This document shows, in pieces, positions 46,765 through 55,433 of a DNA stretch of 64,000 bases. The stretch covers positions 1-64,000 of the forward strand of contig CAYWWY010000007.1 in the NCBI GenBank assembly GCA_964462525.1, written 5' to 3'. The DNA is from CAYWWY01 sp964462525. Lineage in GTDB: Bacteria; Thermotogota; Thermotogae; MWEM01. Below the pieces are notes generated by a model that was not told where the DNA came from, searched no databases, and saw only the letters and a program-made list of their open reading frames with translations. The position numbers were made by a program, and so were the translations under genes. The stretch's first letter is position 1, and each line of letters begins with the position of its first letter.

Positions 46765-47835
46765 ATGAAGAGGGTCTTCGTGTCTATGTTTGTTGTCACA
46801 GTATTGATTGCCACCTTTTTGTTCTCCGCTCAGTTGAATGTTGGATTCATCTACATCGGACCTGCAGGGGATGCAGGGTGGACCTATGCGCATGATCTGG
46901 GAAGGCTTCATCTCGAAGGAGTCTTTGGAGATCAGATTTCAACGACCTTTGTCGAAAGTGTGCCCGAAGGGATGGAAGCGATGATGACCATCGAGTCCCT
47001 TGCAAGAAGAGGATACGATATCATCTTTACTACAAGTTTTGGGTACATGGATCCAACTTTCTTAGCGGCAGAAAAATACCCTGATGTCTGGTTCCATCAT
47101 TGTTCTGGGTATAAAAGCGCCGAGAATATGTCCACATATTTTGGAAGGATGTACGAACCAAGGTTTCTGACGGGTCTTATCGCTGGCATGAAAACATCCT
47201 CAAACCGCATTGGATATGTAGCCGCCCATCCGATTCCGGAAGTGGTGCGGGGTATCAACGCCTTTGCCTTGGGCGTTCGGATGGTCAATCCTGACGCGCG
47301 TGTCCATGTCGTGTGGAGCAATACCTGGTACGATCCCGCCATGGAAAAGGAAGCTGCTTTGAGCTTGCTTGATCTCGGTTGTGATGTCATTGCCATGCAT
47401 CAGGATTCTCCTGCGCCTCAACAAGCTGCTCAGGAAAGGGGAGCGTTCAGCATTGGATACAACAGCGATATGGTCGCTTTTGCTCCCAAGGCCTATTTGA
47501 CAGCCCCCGTCTGGAACTGGGGTATATACTACGAGCGAGTGGTTCGCGAAACTATGGCTGGAACCTATCAAGCCGAAGAGTATTGGGGTGGTATGAACGA
47601 CGGGATTATTGGGCTTGCTCCCATGACCGATTTGGTTCCCCAGAACGCTCAGGTTATGGTTGAAGTTTTCAAGGAAGCCATCAAAGCAGGCTCTTTCCAT
47701 CCGTTCCAAGGACCTGTTTACAATCAGAGAAACGAGTTGGTTGTTCCGAAAGGTCAGATTCCATCAGATGGAGAACTGCTTTCCATGAGTTGGTTCGTGG
47801 ACAACGTGGTCGGGATCATTCCAGGGTCCAACTAG
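46765..47835 (+). CDS. BMP (basic membrane protein) family nucleoside-binding protein
   Basis: 356 residues from the ATG at 46765, after GGGGTGTTGGT; the frame is open to 46504 but that part crosses the promoter. Signal peptide MKRVFVSMFVVTVLIATFLF then SAQLNVGF. There is no lipobox cysteine, unlike most BMP lipoproteins, so it may be released or retained in a periplasm. The mature part has PAGDAGWTYAHDLG, a BMP hallmark. It should capture purine nucleosides for the ABC proteins downstream. Confidence 0.9.
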   Translation: MKRVFVSMFVVTVLIATFLFSAQLNVGFIYIGPAGDAGWTYAHDLGRLHLEGVFGDQISTTFVESVPEGMEAMMTIESLARRGYDIIFTTSFGYMDPTFLAAEKYPDVWFHHCSGYKSAENMSTYFGRMYEPRFLTGLIAGMKTSSNRIGYVAAHPIPEVVRGINAFALGVRMVNPDARVHVVWSNTWYDPAMEKEAALSLLDLGCDVIAMHQDSPAPQQAAQERGAFSIGYNSDMVAFAPKAYLTAPVWNWGIYYERVVRETMAGTYQAEEYWGGMNDGIIGLAPMTDLVPQNAQVMVEVFKEAIKAGSFHPFQGPVYNQRNELVVPKGQIPSDGELLSMSWFVDNVVGIIPGSN

Positions 47836-47847
47836 GCAAGTTATCCA

Positions 47848-47875
47848 GCCGGGCGTCATGATGAGCCCGGCTTTT
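47848..47875 (+). terminator. Hairpin between binding-protein and ABC genes
   Basis: GCCGGGC (47848-47854) and GCCCGGC (47865-47871) with TTTT after; loop of 10. It should attenuate transcription so that the binding protein is made in excess over the transporter. Confidence 0.7.
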
Positions 47876-47892
47876 GTATGTAGGAGATGATC

Positions 47893-49407
47893 ATGCCTGA
47901 ATCAGAAGCACCCGTATTGTGGATGAAGGGTATTGTCAAACGTTTCGGCAAAAAGGCTGCTAATGATCGCACGGATTTTGACCTTGCTGCCGGGGAAGTG
48001 CACGCTTTGTTGGGGGAAAACGGGGCGGGAAAGACGACCCTGATGAACATTCTGTATGGTCTGTATCGGCCCGACGAAGGAGAGATTCAGATCGACGGGA
48101 ACCCGGTCTCGATCCGTTCTCCCCACCATGCGATGATCCATGGAATTGGAATGGTCCAACAGCACTTCACGCTGGTTCCATCTTTTAGTGTGGCTGAAAA
48201 TGTGGTTTTGGGGATGAAAAATCAACCCTTTTGGAATCAAACCAAGTCTTCTAGAACTCAGTTCGACCAACTTGCCAAAAAGTACGATCTTCCAGTTCCT
48301 TCGAGCGCAAAAGCGTGGCAGCTCTCGGTTGTCGAAAAGCAGCGTCTTGAAATCTTGAAGCTTCTTTTTCTATCTGCCCGTATTATCATTCTTGATGAAC
48401 CCACGGCTGTGCTGACACCTCAGGAATCGGAAACATTGTTCAAAGCGATTCGGAAGATGAAAAGCGAAGGAGCTTCCATTGTTTTTATCTCCCACAAGCT
48501 TAGAGAGGTGATGGAGATCGCCGATCGAATCACAGTCCTAAGACAGGGCAAAGTGGTCGGGACTACAAAAAAGGCAGCGACTCGTATCGAGCAACTTGCC
48601 CAGTGGATGGTAGGCAGAGAAGTGGTTCTGAAGGTATCGGATCAAAGAGTTCCTCCCAAAGAAACCATCTTGCATGTTCAAGGATTAAAAGCCACGGACG
48701 ACCGAGGTGGAAACGCCTTGAAAGGTATCTCATTTGACTTGAAACAAGGAGAGATCCTGGGGATTGCAGGCGTAGGCGGCAACGGGCAAAAGGAGTTAGC
48801 CGAGTGTCTTTATGGCTTGAGAACACCTTCCGAAGGGAAAGTGCTGTTTAATGGGAAAGAGATTACGCGCTGCAGTGTGCGCAAGCGGATGCATATGGGG
48901 ATCGCTTTTATTCCCGAAGACAGAAAAAGCACAGCTTCCTGTCCCAATCTCTCCGTTTCTGCCAATTTGATGATGAAGAGAATCAAGCATTATGGAATCT
49001 TTCCCAACCGGAAACGGATGCGTGAAAAAGCCAAAATACTGGTCGAGCAGTACGGAATCTCTCTAACCAGTGTCAACCAACCCATTAAACTCCTTTCGGG
49101 GGGCAATATCCAAAAAACGATCCTAGCGAGAGAACTGTCTTCAAAACCAAGTATAGTCATTGCCGAGCATCCAACAAGAGGATTGGATGTGGGGGCGATG
49201 GAGTTTGTATACAATCAATTGATTCAAGCAAGAAACGCAGGCACAGCGGTTCTGTTGTTGGCAGGGGATTTGGAGGAGATCTTCACTGTCTGTGACCGGG
49301 TAGCAGTCATCTATGAAGGGAAGATCGTGGGATATTCACACCCGGACCCCTCACGTATCGAGGAGATCGGGTTGATGATGGCAGGAGCGGGCCATGATTC
49401 ACATTGA
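47893..49407 (+). CDS. Nucleoside ABC transporter, ATP-binding protein with two ATPase domains
   Basis: 504 residues from the ATG at 47893 (TAGGAG 6 bases before; 47887 is too close). The first ATPase domain has GENGAGKTTLM and ILDEPTAVL; the second has GVGGNGQKEL in its P-loop and LSGGNIQKTI signature. Such Nup/YufO proteins drive nucleoside import with two different permeases. The gene overlaps the next one by 14 bases. Confidence 0.92.
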   Translation: MPESEAPVLWMKGIVKRFGKKAANDRTDFDLAAGEVHALLGENGAGKTTLMNILYGLYRPDEGEIQIDGNPVSIRSPHHAMIHGIGMVQQHFTLVPSFSVAENVVLGMKNQPFWNQTKSSRTQFDQLAKKYDLPVPSSAKAWQLSVVEKQRLEILKLLFLSARIIILDEPTAVLTPQESETLFKAIRKMKSEGASIVFISHKLREVMEIADRITVLRQGKVVGTTKKAATRIEQLAQWMVGREVVLKVSDQRVPPKETILHVQGLKATDDRGGNALKGISFDLKQGEILGIAGVGGNGQKELAECLYGLRTPSEGKVLFNGKEITRCSVRKRMHMGIAFIPEDRKSTASCPNLSVSANLMMKRIKHYGIFPNRKRMREKAKILVEQYGISLTSVNQPIKLLSGGNIQKTILARELSSKPSIVIAEHPTRGLDVGAMEFVYNQLIQARNAGTAVLLLAGDLEEIFTVCDRVAVIYEGKIVGYSHPDPSRIEEIGLMMAGAGHDSH

Positions 49408-50491
49408 AAAAAGGCAAATTCTCCCAAAAGGGTACTCGATTCTTGTGTCTGTACTCTCCATTGTTTTCGCTCTGTTGCTCATGGGACTGATCCTGCTGAT
49501 CTTTGGGGCGGATCCCGCAAAAGCCTATCAGGAATTGTTCACATGGCCCTTTTTTCCGTCAATGGGGTTGCAAGATACGGTCGTCAAGATGATCCCGTTG
49601 CTGATTATCTCTCTTGGCCTAGCAATCACCTTCAAGATGAAGATCTGGAATATCGGAGGGGAAGGCCAGTTCTTCATGGGTGGTATGTTTACGACTTTTG
49701 GTGCTCTGTACGTATTCGGAGCCGATCAGTCTCCATGGGTGGTCATACCTCTCCTTTTGGTCTTCGGTTTTTTGGGTGGGGCATTCTGGGCCTCAATCGT
49801 CGCATTTCTGAAGACCTTTCTGAAGATCGACGAAATTCTTGTCACATTGATGCTGAACTACGTGGCTATGTATTGGGTCGATCACTTGATATACGGGCCC
49901 TGGAAGGATCCTCGTGGATTTAACTTTCCGCTCACAGCGGTATTTGCCCAAAACACACGGCTTCCTCGTATCGGCTCAACTACCATACACGGTGGATTGT
50001 TCCTGGCCCTGGCTTTGGTAATTGTGGTATATCTGCTCATGAAGAGAAGCCGTTGGGGACACGAGCTAGAGATCATCGGCGACAACCCTGTTGCGGGACG
50101 GTATGCGGGGTTTTCCGTTCGCAAGAACATTTTTCTGACCCTCATGATCAGTGGGGGACTTGCTGGATTGTCTGGATCGGTGCAGCTTCTTGGAGTTCAA
50201 CATCGCCTTCAGAGAGGGTTTTCAATGGGGTACGGATTCACTGCGATTATTGTTGCATGGCTTTCGAAACTGAATCCTTGGGCAATGGCTTTGACCTCTT
50301 TCCTTTTCGCCGGTTTGATCATCGGGAGTGAGCAATTGCAAATCGTTATGCGTCTCCCAGTGGCTATGGTGAATGTCTTACAGGGATTGGTTCTTTTGTG
50401 CTTGCTTATCACAGAGACGCTCTTCCGCTACCGGATTCGATGGGTATCGAAGAAAACCCATTTCGATACTTTGGATAAGGAGGCAGATTGA
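49394..50491 (+). CDS. Nucleoside ABC transporter permease 1
   Basis: 365 residues, about ten membrane helices, in the BPD_transp_2 family (the YufP/NupP branch), with NIGGEGQFFMGG and GDNPVAGRYAGFSV, the cytoplasmic coupling loop. Overlaps the ATPase gene and, by the ATGA motif, the next permease. Forms half of the membrane pore. Confidence 0.9.
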   Translation: MIHIEKRQILPKGYSILVSVLSIVFALLLMGLILLIFGADPAKAYQELFTWPFFPSMGLQDTVVKMIPLLIISLGLAITFKMKIWNIGGEGQFFMGGMFTTFGALYVFGADQSPWVVIPLLLVFGFLGGAFWASIVAFLKTFLKIDEILVTLMLNYVAMYWVDHLIYGPWKDPRGFNFPLTAVFAQNTRLPRIGSTTIHGGLFLALALVIVVYLLMKRSRWGHELEIIGDNPVAGRYAGFSVRKNIFLTLMISGGLAGLSGSVQLLGVQHRLQRGFSMGYGFTAIIVAWLSKLNPWAMALTSFLFAGLIIGSEQLQIVMRLPVAMVNVLQGLVLLCLLITETLFRYRIRWVSKKTHFDTLDKEAD

Positions 50492-51420
50492 TGGACTTCC
50501 TTGTTGGTGTTTTGCAGGCTACTATCCGGGCAGGCACGCCCATTCTGCTAGCTGCTACCGGCTCAATCCTTGTGGAAAGAAGCGGAGTAATGAATCTCGG
50601 TATCGAAGGAATCATGCTCATGGGCGCAATCGGTGGCTTTGCGACTGCGATCACAACATCCAACCTTTTCCTGGCGCTGCTTGTGGCAGCTTTGATGGGA
50701 GCCATGCTTGGATTGATTCACGCGTGGGTGTCGATAAGTCTCAGAGTCAATCAAGTCGTCAGCGGATTGGCGATCGCGATGCTGGGAGGGGGTATTTCAG
50801 GCATTTGGGGTCGAGGCTTCATTGGAAGAACAGCGGCGCGATTCGAACCCATACCGGTCCCTTTGTTATCGGAGATTCCACTACTCGGACCTACCCTCTT
50901 TCGACAAGATCTTCTGGTATATGCATCATTGCTTTTGGTAATTGCTTTGTGGGTCTTCCTTTTCCGGACAAGGGGAGGGATGGTTCTCCGATCTGTGGGA
51001 GAAGCCCCTGACGCGGCCGATGCGAGAGGAATCTCTGTGTACGGGGTGAGATACCTTGCAACAGTGTGCGGTTGCGCCATTGTCGCTATAGGTGGAGCCT
51101 ATCTCTCATTGGCCTATACTTCGATGTGGATCGAGAATATGACTGCTGGTCGAGGATGGATCACTGTGGCCTTGGTGATCTTTTCAACATGGGATCCACT
51201 GAAGGCATTGCTCGGGGCGTACATCTTCGGCGGAGTAACTGCTATCCAACTCCGACTCCAAACGATCGGAGTCAACATCTCATCTCACATCCTCATGATG
51301 TTTCCCTATCTCGCCACATTGATCGTAATCGTACTGTTCAATTCCAGCGAGAGGATCCGTAGAAGAATGGGAGTTCCCAGCCAGCTGGGCATTCCTTATT
51401 CTCGGGAAGACAAGAGCTAA
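50488..51420 (+). CDS. Nucleoside ABC transporter permease 2
   Basis: 310 residues of the same family (YufQ/NupQ branch): NLGIEGIMLMGAIGG and GEAPDAADARGISVYGVRY coupling loop. Its ATG overlaps the stop of permease 1 (ATGA). It completes the importer BMP-ATPase-permease-permease. Confidence 0.9.
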   Translation: MMDFLVGVLQATIRAGTPILLAATGSILVERSGVMNLGIEGIMLMGAIGGFATAITTSNLFLALLVAALMGAMLGLIHAWVSISLRVNQVVSGLAIAMLGGGISGIWGRGFIGRTAARFEPIPVPLLSEIPLLGPTLFRQDLLVYASLLLVIALWVFLFRTRGGMVLRSVGEAPDAADARGISVYGVRYLATVCGCAIVAIGGAYLSLAYTSMWIENMTAGRGWITVALVIFSTWDPLKALLGAYIFGGVTAIQLRLQTIGVNISSHILMMFPYLATLIVIVLFNSSERIRRRMGVPSQLGIPYSREDKS

Positions 51421-51425
51421 GAACC

Positions 51426-51458
51426 CCCCTGTTCAACGAAACCGGCAGGGCGCTTTTC
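51426..51458 (+). terminator. Probable terminator of the nucleoside ABC operon
   Basis: CCCTG and CAGGG form a short stem around a 14-base loop just after the permease stop, followed by CGCTTTT. Modest stem and T run. Confidence 0.45.
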
Positions 51459-51712
51459 ATGAATGAACCCCCACCTGTACTTAATAGGGTTGAAGGCCCC
51501 CAACAAATTCGGATTTTACGATATGAGCGGCATTGTTTTCGGGTGGTGCAACGATTTGTATCATGAGGATTATTATATCGAAGGAGAAAAGATCAATCCT
51601 GTTGAATTCAGAATCACCGGAACACTCACTCAATAAGTGTCGCTTGATATGCGACCCTCGCTCCATTGATCCGTGCTATCATTCCTCCTGTAAAAAAACG
51701 GAGGTGAGGCCG

Positions 51713-52360
51713 ATGGACAATCGGGCGACTGATTTGGTTTTCATTCTGGATCGAAGTGGGTCGATGAGCGGGTTGGAAAGCGACACGATTGGCGGTTTTA
51801 ACGCGTTTTTAAAGAAACAACAGGCTGAGCCTGGTGCAGCCTTTGTGACAACGGTCTTGTTCAACGATGAGTACGAATTGCTGCACCATCGGGTCATGAT
51901 TCAAGACATCCCGCCTATCACCGAAAAAGTGTACTTTGTCGGAGGGACCACGGCATTGTTTGACGCGATCGGGAAAACCATACACATGATGGATCGATGG
52001 GGAACTCCGAATGAAGATCAGAACCATTGCGACCAACTCTTATTTGTGATTACCACAGATGGGCTCGAAAACGCAAGCCGAGAATACTCCTTTGAAATGA
52101 TCCGACAGATGATCGGGCAGAAAAAGGGAGTTGGGTGGGAGTTTGTTTTTTTGGGAGCAAACATCGATGCAATTGCGGTGGCTCGTACGATAGGTATCCA
52201 TGAAAGCAGATCCGCCACGTACCACGCTGATGAAAAAGGAATCTGCGCCAACTATGAAGCAATCCATTCTCTCGCTATGGGGTACAGAAGGATTGGAACG
52301 GTTCAAGAAGATTGGAAGCTGAGAATCGAAGATGACTTTCATAGAAGAAAGCATGGTTGA
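51713..52360 (+). CDS. Von Willebrand factor A domain protein
   Basis: 215 residues from the ATG at 51713 (CGGAGGTGAGGCCG before it). The MIDAS metal site is intact: DRSGSMSG (DxSxS), the threonine in GGTTALFD and the aspartate in TTDGLEN. No membrane segment, so cytoplasmic. VWA proteins of this size mediate metal-dependent protein contacts. The HTH gene at 52518 follows after its own promoter; a functional link is possible. Confidence 0.87.
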   Translation: MDNRATDLVFILDRSGSMSGLESDTIGGFNAFLKKQQAEPGAAFVTTVLFNDEYELLHHRVMIQDIPPITEKVYFVGGTTALFDAIGKTIHMMDRWGTPNEDQNHCDQLLFVITTDGLENASREYSFEMIRQMIGQKKGVGWEFVFLGANIDAIAVARTIGIHESRSATYHADEKGICANYEAIHSLAMGYRRIGTVQEDWKLRIEDDFHRRKHG

Positions 52361-52403
52361 ATCCGTCCCATCACTCTCTTAGCCCGGATTGGCATAACAA
52401 GGC

Positions 52404-52432
52404 TTGCATCTTTTTCTGTTTTGTGCTAAGAT
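52404..52432 (+). promoter_or_regulatory. Promoter of the leader-peptide/HTH gene
   Basis: TTGCAT (52404-52409) and TAAGAT (52427-52432), spaced 17, about 45 bases upstream of the leader ATG. Confidence 0.6.
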
Positions 52433-52476
52433 CGATTCGCGAAAAACCCTTCTTATTTGGGCAGAGAGGGAGGTAC

Positions 52477-52524
52477 ATGATGTCCATGATCATTGTCTTG
52501 TTGGTGGCATCATCCATATGCTAA
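52477..52524 (+). CDS. 15-residue hydrophobic leader peptide coupled to the HTH gene
   Basis: GAGGGAGG precedes two ATGs (52477, 52480); the peptide is MMSMIIVLLVASSIC. Its TAA lies just after the ATG of the HTH gene (ATATGCTAA at 52516-52524), which itself has no ribosome site. This is the layout of translational coupling, and the hydrophobic peptide could also have its own role. Confidence 0.55.
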   Translation: MMSMIIVLLVASSIC

Positions 52525-53024
52525 ACGAAAAGGTGTTTCACCAGATCCAATCGTACATCAAAAAGTATTATCAGGAAGCAAAAACACCAGTTGAAGTCCG
52601 AGAATCAGCGTGTTATCAGGAAATGTTCAGCCCCACCGAGCTTACGGTCAGGAAGCCTGAACTTGAGGAAAAGCTGAGCCATCCTGAGGAGACATTCTCC
52701 CAAGCGTTGTTTCATTGGATTCAAAAAAAAGAACTCTCTGAAGTGGAAACCTATAAAAAGGCGAATATCGATCGAAAGCTGTTTTCCAAAATCCGCACCG
52801 ACAAAGACTACCGCCCCTCCAAATCAACTGCGGTCGCGCTGGCAATCGCTTTAGAACTAAACCTGGATCAAGCAAAGCAACTGCTTCACAAAGCAGGATA
52901 TGCCCTGTCGCGTTGCAGCAAATTTGATATCATTATCACATACTTTTTCGAAGAGGAAAATTACGATATCTTTGAGATCAATGAAGCCTTATTCGCTTTC
53001 GATCAGGTTCTTCTTGGGGCTTGA
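52518..53024 (+). CDS. Helix-turn-helix protein, XRE-like
   Basis: 168 residues from the ATG at 52518. The C-terminal half has an XRE-type helix-turn-helix: DRKLFSKIRTDKDYRPSKST and ALELNLDQAKQLLHKAGYAL. The N-terminal 80 residues are charged and helical with no recognised domain. No ribosome site precedes its ATG; the upstream leader peptide overlaps it, so translation is probably coupled. It may regulate the neighbouring VWA gene. The partners and targets are unknown. Confidence 0.78.
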   Translation: MLNEKVFHQIQSYIKKYYQEAKTPVEVRESACYQEMFSPTELTVRKPELEEKLSHPEETFSQALFHWIQKKELSEVETYKKANIDRKLFSKIRTDKDYRPSKSTAVALAIALELNLDQAKQLLHKAGYALSRCSKFDIIITYFFEEENYDIFEINEALFAFDQVLLGA

Positions 53025-53077
53025 ATTGATGTGGAACTTAGATTCATCTAGAAAAAAACGAAACGAGGAGGATGCCC

Positions 53078-53860
53078 ATGGATTTTGTGGAGCACAATCG
53101 GGAAGCATGGAAGCGCGAGGTTGAAAAGGAAAACCCTTGGACCCGACCCGTAGATCGAGATGTTATACAGAAGGCTCGGCAAGGAGATTGGAGTGTTTTA
53201 CTCACTCCAACGAAACCGGTGCCAAAACCATGGTTTCCCGAACTGGAAAAGATCCAGCTCTTATGCCTTGCTTGTGGTGGGGGACAGCAAGCACCTGTGT
53301 TTGCGACCCTCGGAGCCGATGTTACCGTTTTTGACAACTGCCCGGCTCAATTGGAAAAAGATCGAGAGGTAGCTGAAAGAGAGGGATTAACTCTCGCATT
53401 GGAGCAGGGAGATATGCGCGATCTATCTCGGTTTCCGGATGAATGGTTTTCGTTAATCTTCCATCCTACATCGAATTGTTTTGTTGACGACATACTTGCA
53501 GTTTGGAGAGAATCCTATCGCGTTTTGAAACAAGGAGGTATACTGCTTTCCGGGTTCTGCAATCCCGTTACCTTTATTTTTGATTTGAAGGAATGGGACG
53601 ATCACAAAAATCTTGTGGTTCGGTACAAAATCCCTTATTCCGATTTACAACAGCTCCCCAAAGAAGAACTGGATGCTCGGATCAACGCCAAAGAGACTTT
53701 GGAGTTTGGGCATTCCTTGGAAGATCAGATTGGTGGGCAAATAGCGGCTGGTTTTTCCATTCAGGGTTTCTACGAGGACTCCTCTGGTGGAGACCTCCTG
53801 GACTCGTATCTGAATACATTCATTGCAACCAAAGCGATAAAAGGATCACCAACGAGCTAA
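53078..53860 (+). CDS. Class I SAM-dependent methyltransferase
   Basis: 260 residues from the ATG at 53078, 6 bases after GAGGAGG; 53072 is too close. SAM motif I is LLCLACGGGQQ, and acidic residues follow at VTVFDNCP. RDLSRFPDEWFSLIFHPTSN is the post-III region. The substrate is unknown. It lies 53 bases after the HTH gene and may share its transcript; the GNAT gene follows at 53931. Confidence 0.88.
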   Translation: MDFVEHNREAWKREVEKENPWTRPVDRDVIQKARQGDWSVLLTPTKPVPKPWFPELEKIQLLCLACGGGQQAPVFATLGADVTVFDNCPAQLEKDREVAEREGLTLALEQGDMRDLSRFPDEWFSLIFHPTSNCFVDDILAVWRESYRVLKQGGILLSGFCNPVTFIFDLKEWDDHKNLVVRYKIPYSDLQQLPKEELDARINAKETLEFGHSLEDQIGGQIAAGFSIQGFYEDSSGGDLLDSYLNTFIATKAIKGSPTS

Positions 53861-53930
53861 ATAGCCTCTCGCTGAAATGGGAATGCGGCTCGATGATCCC
53901 TCAGTGAAGAAAAGAATCGGAGGTCATGCA

Positions 53931-54791
53931 GTGGTTGACAAGATCGAATACAAGACATTGGAAGACGAGAAGATCGAATCTCTTCATCAGGCATTTCTGG
54001 ACGCTTTTTCGGAGTATGAAATCCCGATTCATCTGCCTTTGGACCGGTTTCAAGAAATGTTGGAAACAAGAAGCTATCATCGTTCCTTCTCTGTCGGAGC
54101 CTATATCCATAATCGGTTGGTCGGTTTTGTTTGCGCCGGGGTTCGGGAGGGTCCCAATGATCGATTAGAAGGGTATGATGTGGCAACAGGAATTATCCAA
54201 GAGTATCAGAAGAAAGGCATCGGGAGTGAAATCACTCGAGTTTTGCTGAGAAAGATGAGGCACCAGGGTTTTCGCCGCTTTACCCTTGAAGTACTTGAAA
54301 ACAATATACCAGCCCAGAAAGCGTATCTAAAGAACGGATTCCAAATAACCCGAAAACTGCATTGCTATCGAATCCATCCGAAAGGATCGGATAAGGAACC
54401 AGAAGCATTCTTGATATCAGATGAAGGCGCTTTGGTCGGTATCGATGAATCAATCATGAATTCCTTTTCTCCTTCATGGCAAAACTCCTTTGCTTCCTAT
54501 CGCAACAAAAAAGAAAACCATCATATCCTGGTCATACATGATCCCAATCAAACGATTATTGGCTACGGGATCATCCATAAAGAGTCGGGGAATATCCTTC
54601 AAATTGGCACCGCTGACCATCCAAATCGAAAGAACCTTGTAGAAAGAGTCTTCCGTTCGATGGCTCTCGCTGTACCCAAAGAAAGCTATTCGGTTTTAAA
54701 CATTGAAGAAGGTTCATGGATGGGTAAAATCCTACCTTCGCTGGGGTTTGCCCATTTTTTAAGTCAGCATGAAATGGAGTTTCTTTTTTAG
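53931..54791 (+). CDS. GNAT family acetyltransferase, two-domain
   Basis: 286 residues from the GTG at 53931 (CGGAGG 7 bases before); the ATG at 53877 lacks a site. First domain: IIQEYQKKGIGSEITRVLLR (acetyl-CoA loop) and LEVLENNIPAQKAYLKNGF. The second domain (about 190-286) is a weaker GNAT-like repeat. The substrate is not known. It ends just before the bidirectional terminator. Confidence 0.85.
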   Translation: MVDKIEYKTLEDEKIESLHQAFLDAFSEYEIPIHLPLDRFQEMLETRSYHRSFSVGAYIHNRLVGFVCAGVREGPNDRLEGYDVATGIIQEYQKKGIGSEITRVLLRKMRHQGFRRFTLEVLENNIPAQKAYLKNGFQITRKLHCYRIHPKGSDKEPEAFLISDEGALVGIDESIMNSFSPSWQNSFASYRNKKENHHILVIHDPNQTIIGYGIIHKESGNILQIGTADHPNRKNLVERVFRSMALAVPKESYSVLNIEEGSWMGKILPSLGFAHFLSQHEMEFLF

Positions 54792-54863
54792 GTTTGCTTT
54801 ACGGAAGGGTTCGGATGAAAGAAGCCGGAATCATTAATCCTTTCATGAAAAGAAAGCATAAAA

Positions 54864-54896
54864 AAACCCTCAACTTTTTGATTGGTTGAGGGTTTT
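54864..54896. terminator. Bidirectional terminator between the GNAT and peptide genes
   Basis: ACCCTCAAC (54866-54874) and GTTGAGGGT (54885-54893) form a 9-bp stem, with A run before and T run after. It ends transcripts from both strands: the GNAT operon (plus) and the 33-aa peptide operon (minus). Confidence 0.8.
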
Positions 54897-54928
54897 CTAA
54901 GAGGTCAAAGATTTGCGACTGAATTGAC

Positions 54929-55030
54929 TCATGCTCTATATCCTAATTCGAAGGATCGGTCGTATATGTCGTCATAAATCTCTTCCAACCTCCGAGGTTT
55001 CTTTAATAACAAGGATTTCTTATACACCAT
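54929..55030 (-). CDS. 33-residue peptide B with C-terminal LGYRA
   Basis: MVYKKSLLLKKPRRLEEIYD and then DIYDRSFELGYRA. It begins after a perfect AAAAAGGAGGTGAGCACC. An in-frame upstream ATG would add seven residues, but that region is the ribosome site itself. The final 20 residues align without gaps to peptide A (R-[VL]-E-x-[VI] ... LG[FY]RA) although the DNA differs, so this is a protein-level paralogue. It is basic at the N-terminal end, acidic in the middle, without cysteine or signal peptide. Function unknown. Confidence 0.75.
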   Translation of the reverse strand: MVYKKSLLLKKPRRLEEIYDDIYDRSFELGYRA

Positions 55031-55057
55031 GGTGCTCACCTCCTTTTTCATGGGTCT

Positions 55058-55159
55058 CTACGCTCGGAATCCCAGTGTGTAGACGTTGATAAAACTCTCT
55101 CTTTGGACCTTCTCTACTCTGTGGCTCATCTCGGCTGCGCTCACGGTTCGTTTCTTCAT
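55058..55159 (-). CDS. 33-residue peptide A with C-terminal LGFRA
   Basis: MKKRTVSAAEMSHRVEKVQR then ESFINVYTLGFRA. Preceded by AAAAAAAGGAGGTGAACACA, a copy of the ribosome site of peptide B, and by a TTGACA/TACAAT promoter. It has the same length as peptide B and ends in the same LG-aromatic-RA. The identical C-terminal pattern in two unrelated-looking sequences suggests a recognised terminal, as in signal or substrate peptides. No processing or export gene is adjacent. Function unknown. Confidence 0.75.
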   Translation of the reverse strand: MKKRTVSAAEMSHRVEKVQRESFINVYTLGFRA

Positions 55160-55192
55160 TGTGTTCACCTCCTTTTTTTGATTTTCACTGAT

Positions 55193-55223
55193 ATTGTACC
55201 CTATGAGCTTTGCTCCCTGTCAA
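55193..55223 (-). promoter_or_regulatory. Promoter of the tandem 33-aa peptide genes
   Basis: Minus strand TTGACA (55223-55218), 19-base spacer, TACAAT (55198-55193), giving a leader of about 27 bases before peptide A. The spacer is longer than ideal, so an activator may help. Confidence 0.6.
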
Positions 55224-55433
55224 CACCCAAAACAGATCAAAACAGGTAACAATTGAGTAAACTGCGGAGTTGACTCCTTGAAAGAGCGAATAGAAGTCTT
55301 TTCACTTAGGAAGGACATAAGAATAGCGAGAAAAAAACCATGAAGGGAATCGAGACAGTGTTGGCCAGAATCTCCGCTGGAACAGGTTAATAATGGATCA
55401 TTGGGGAAGAATCGACCCGAAAAGGCTTAGGTT

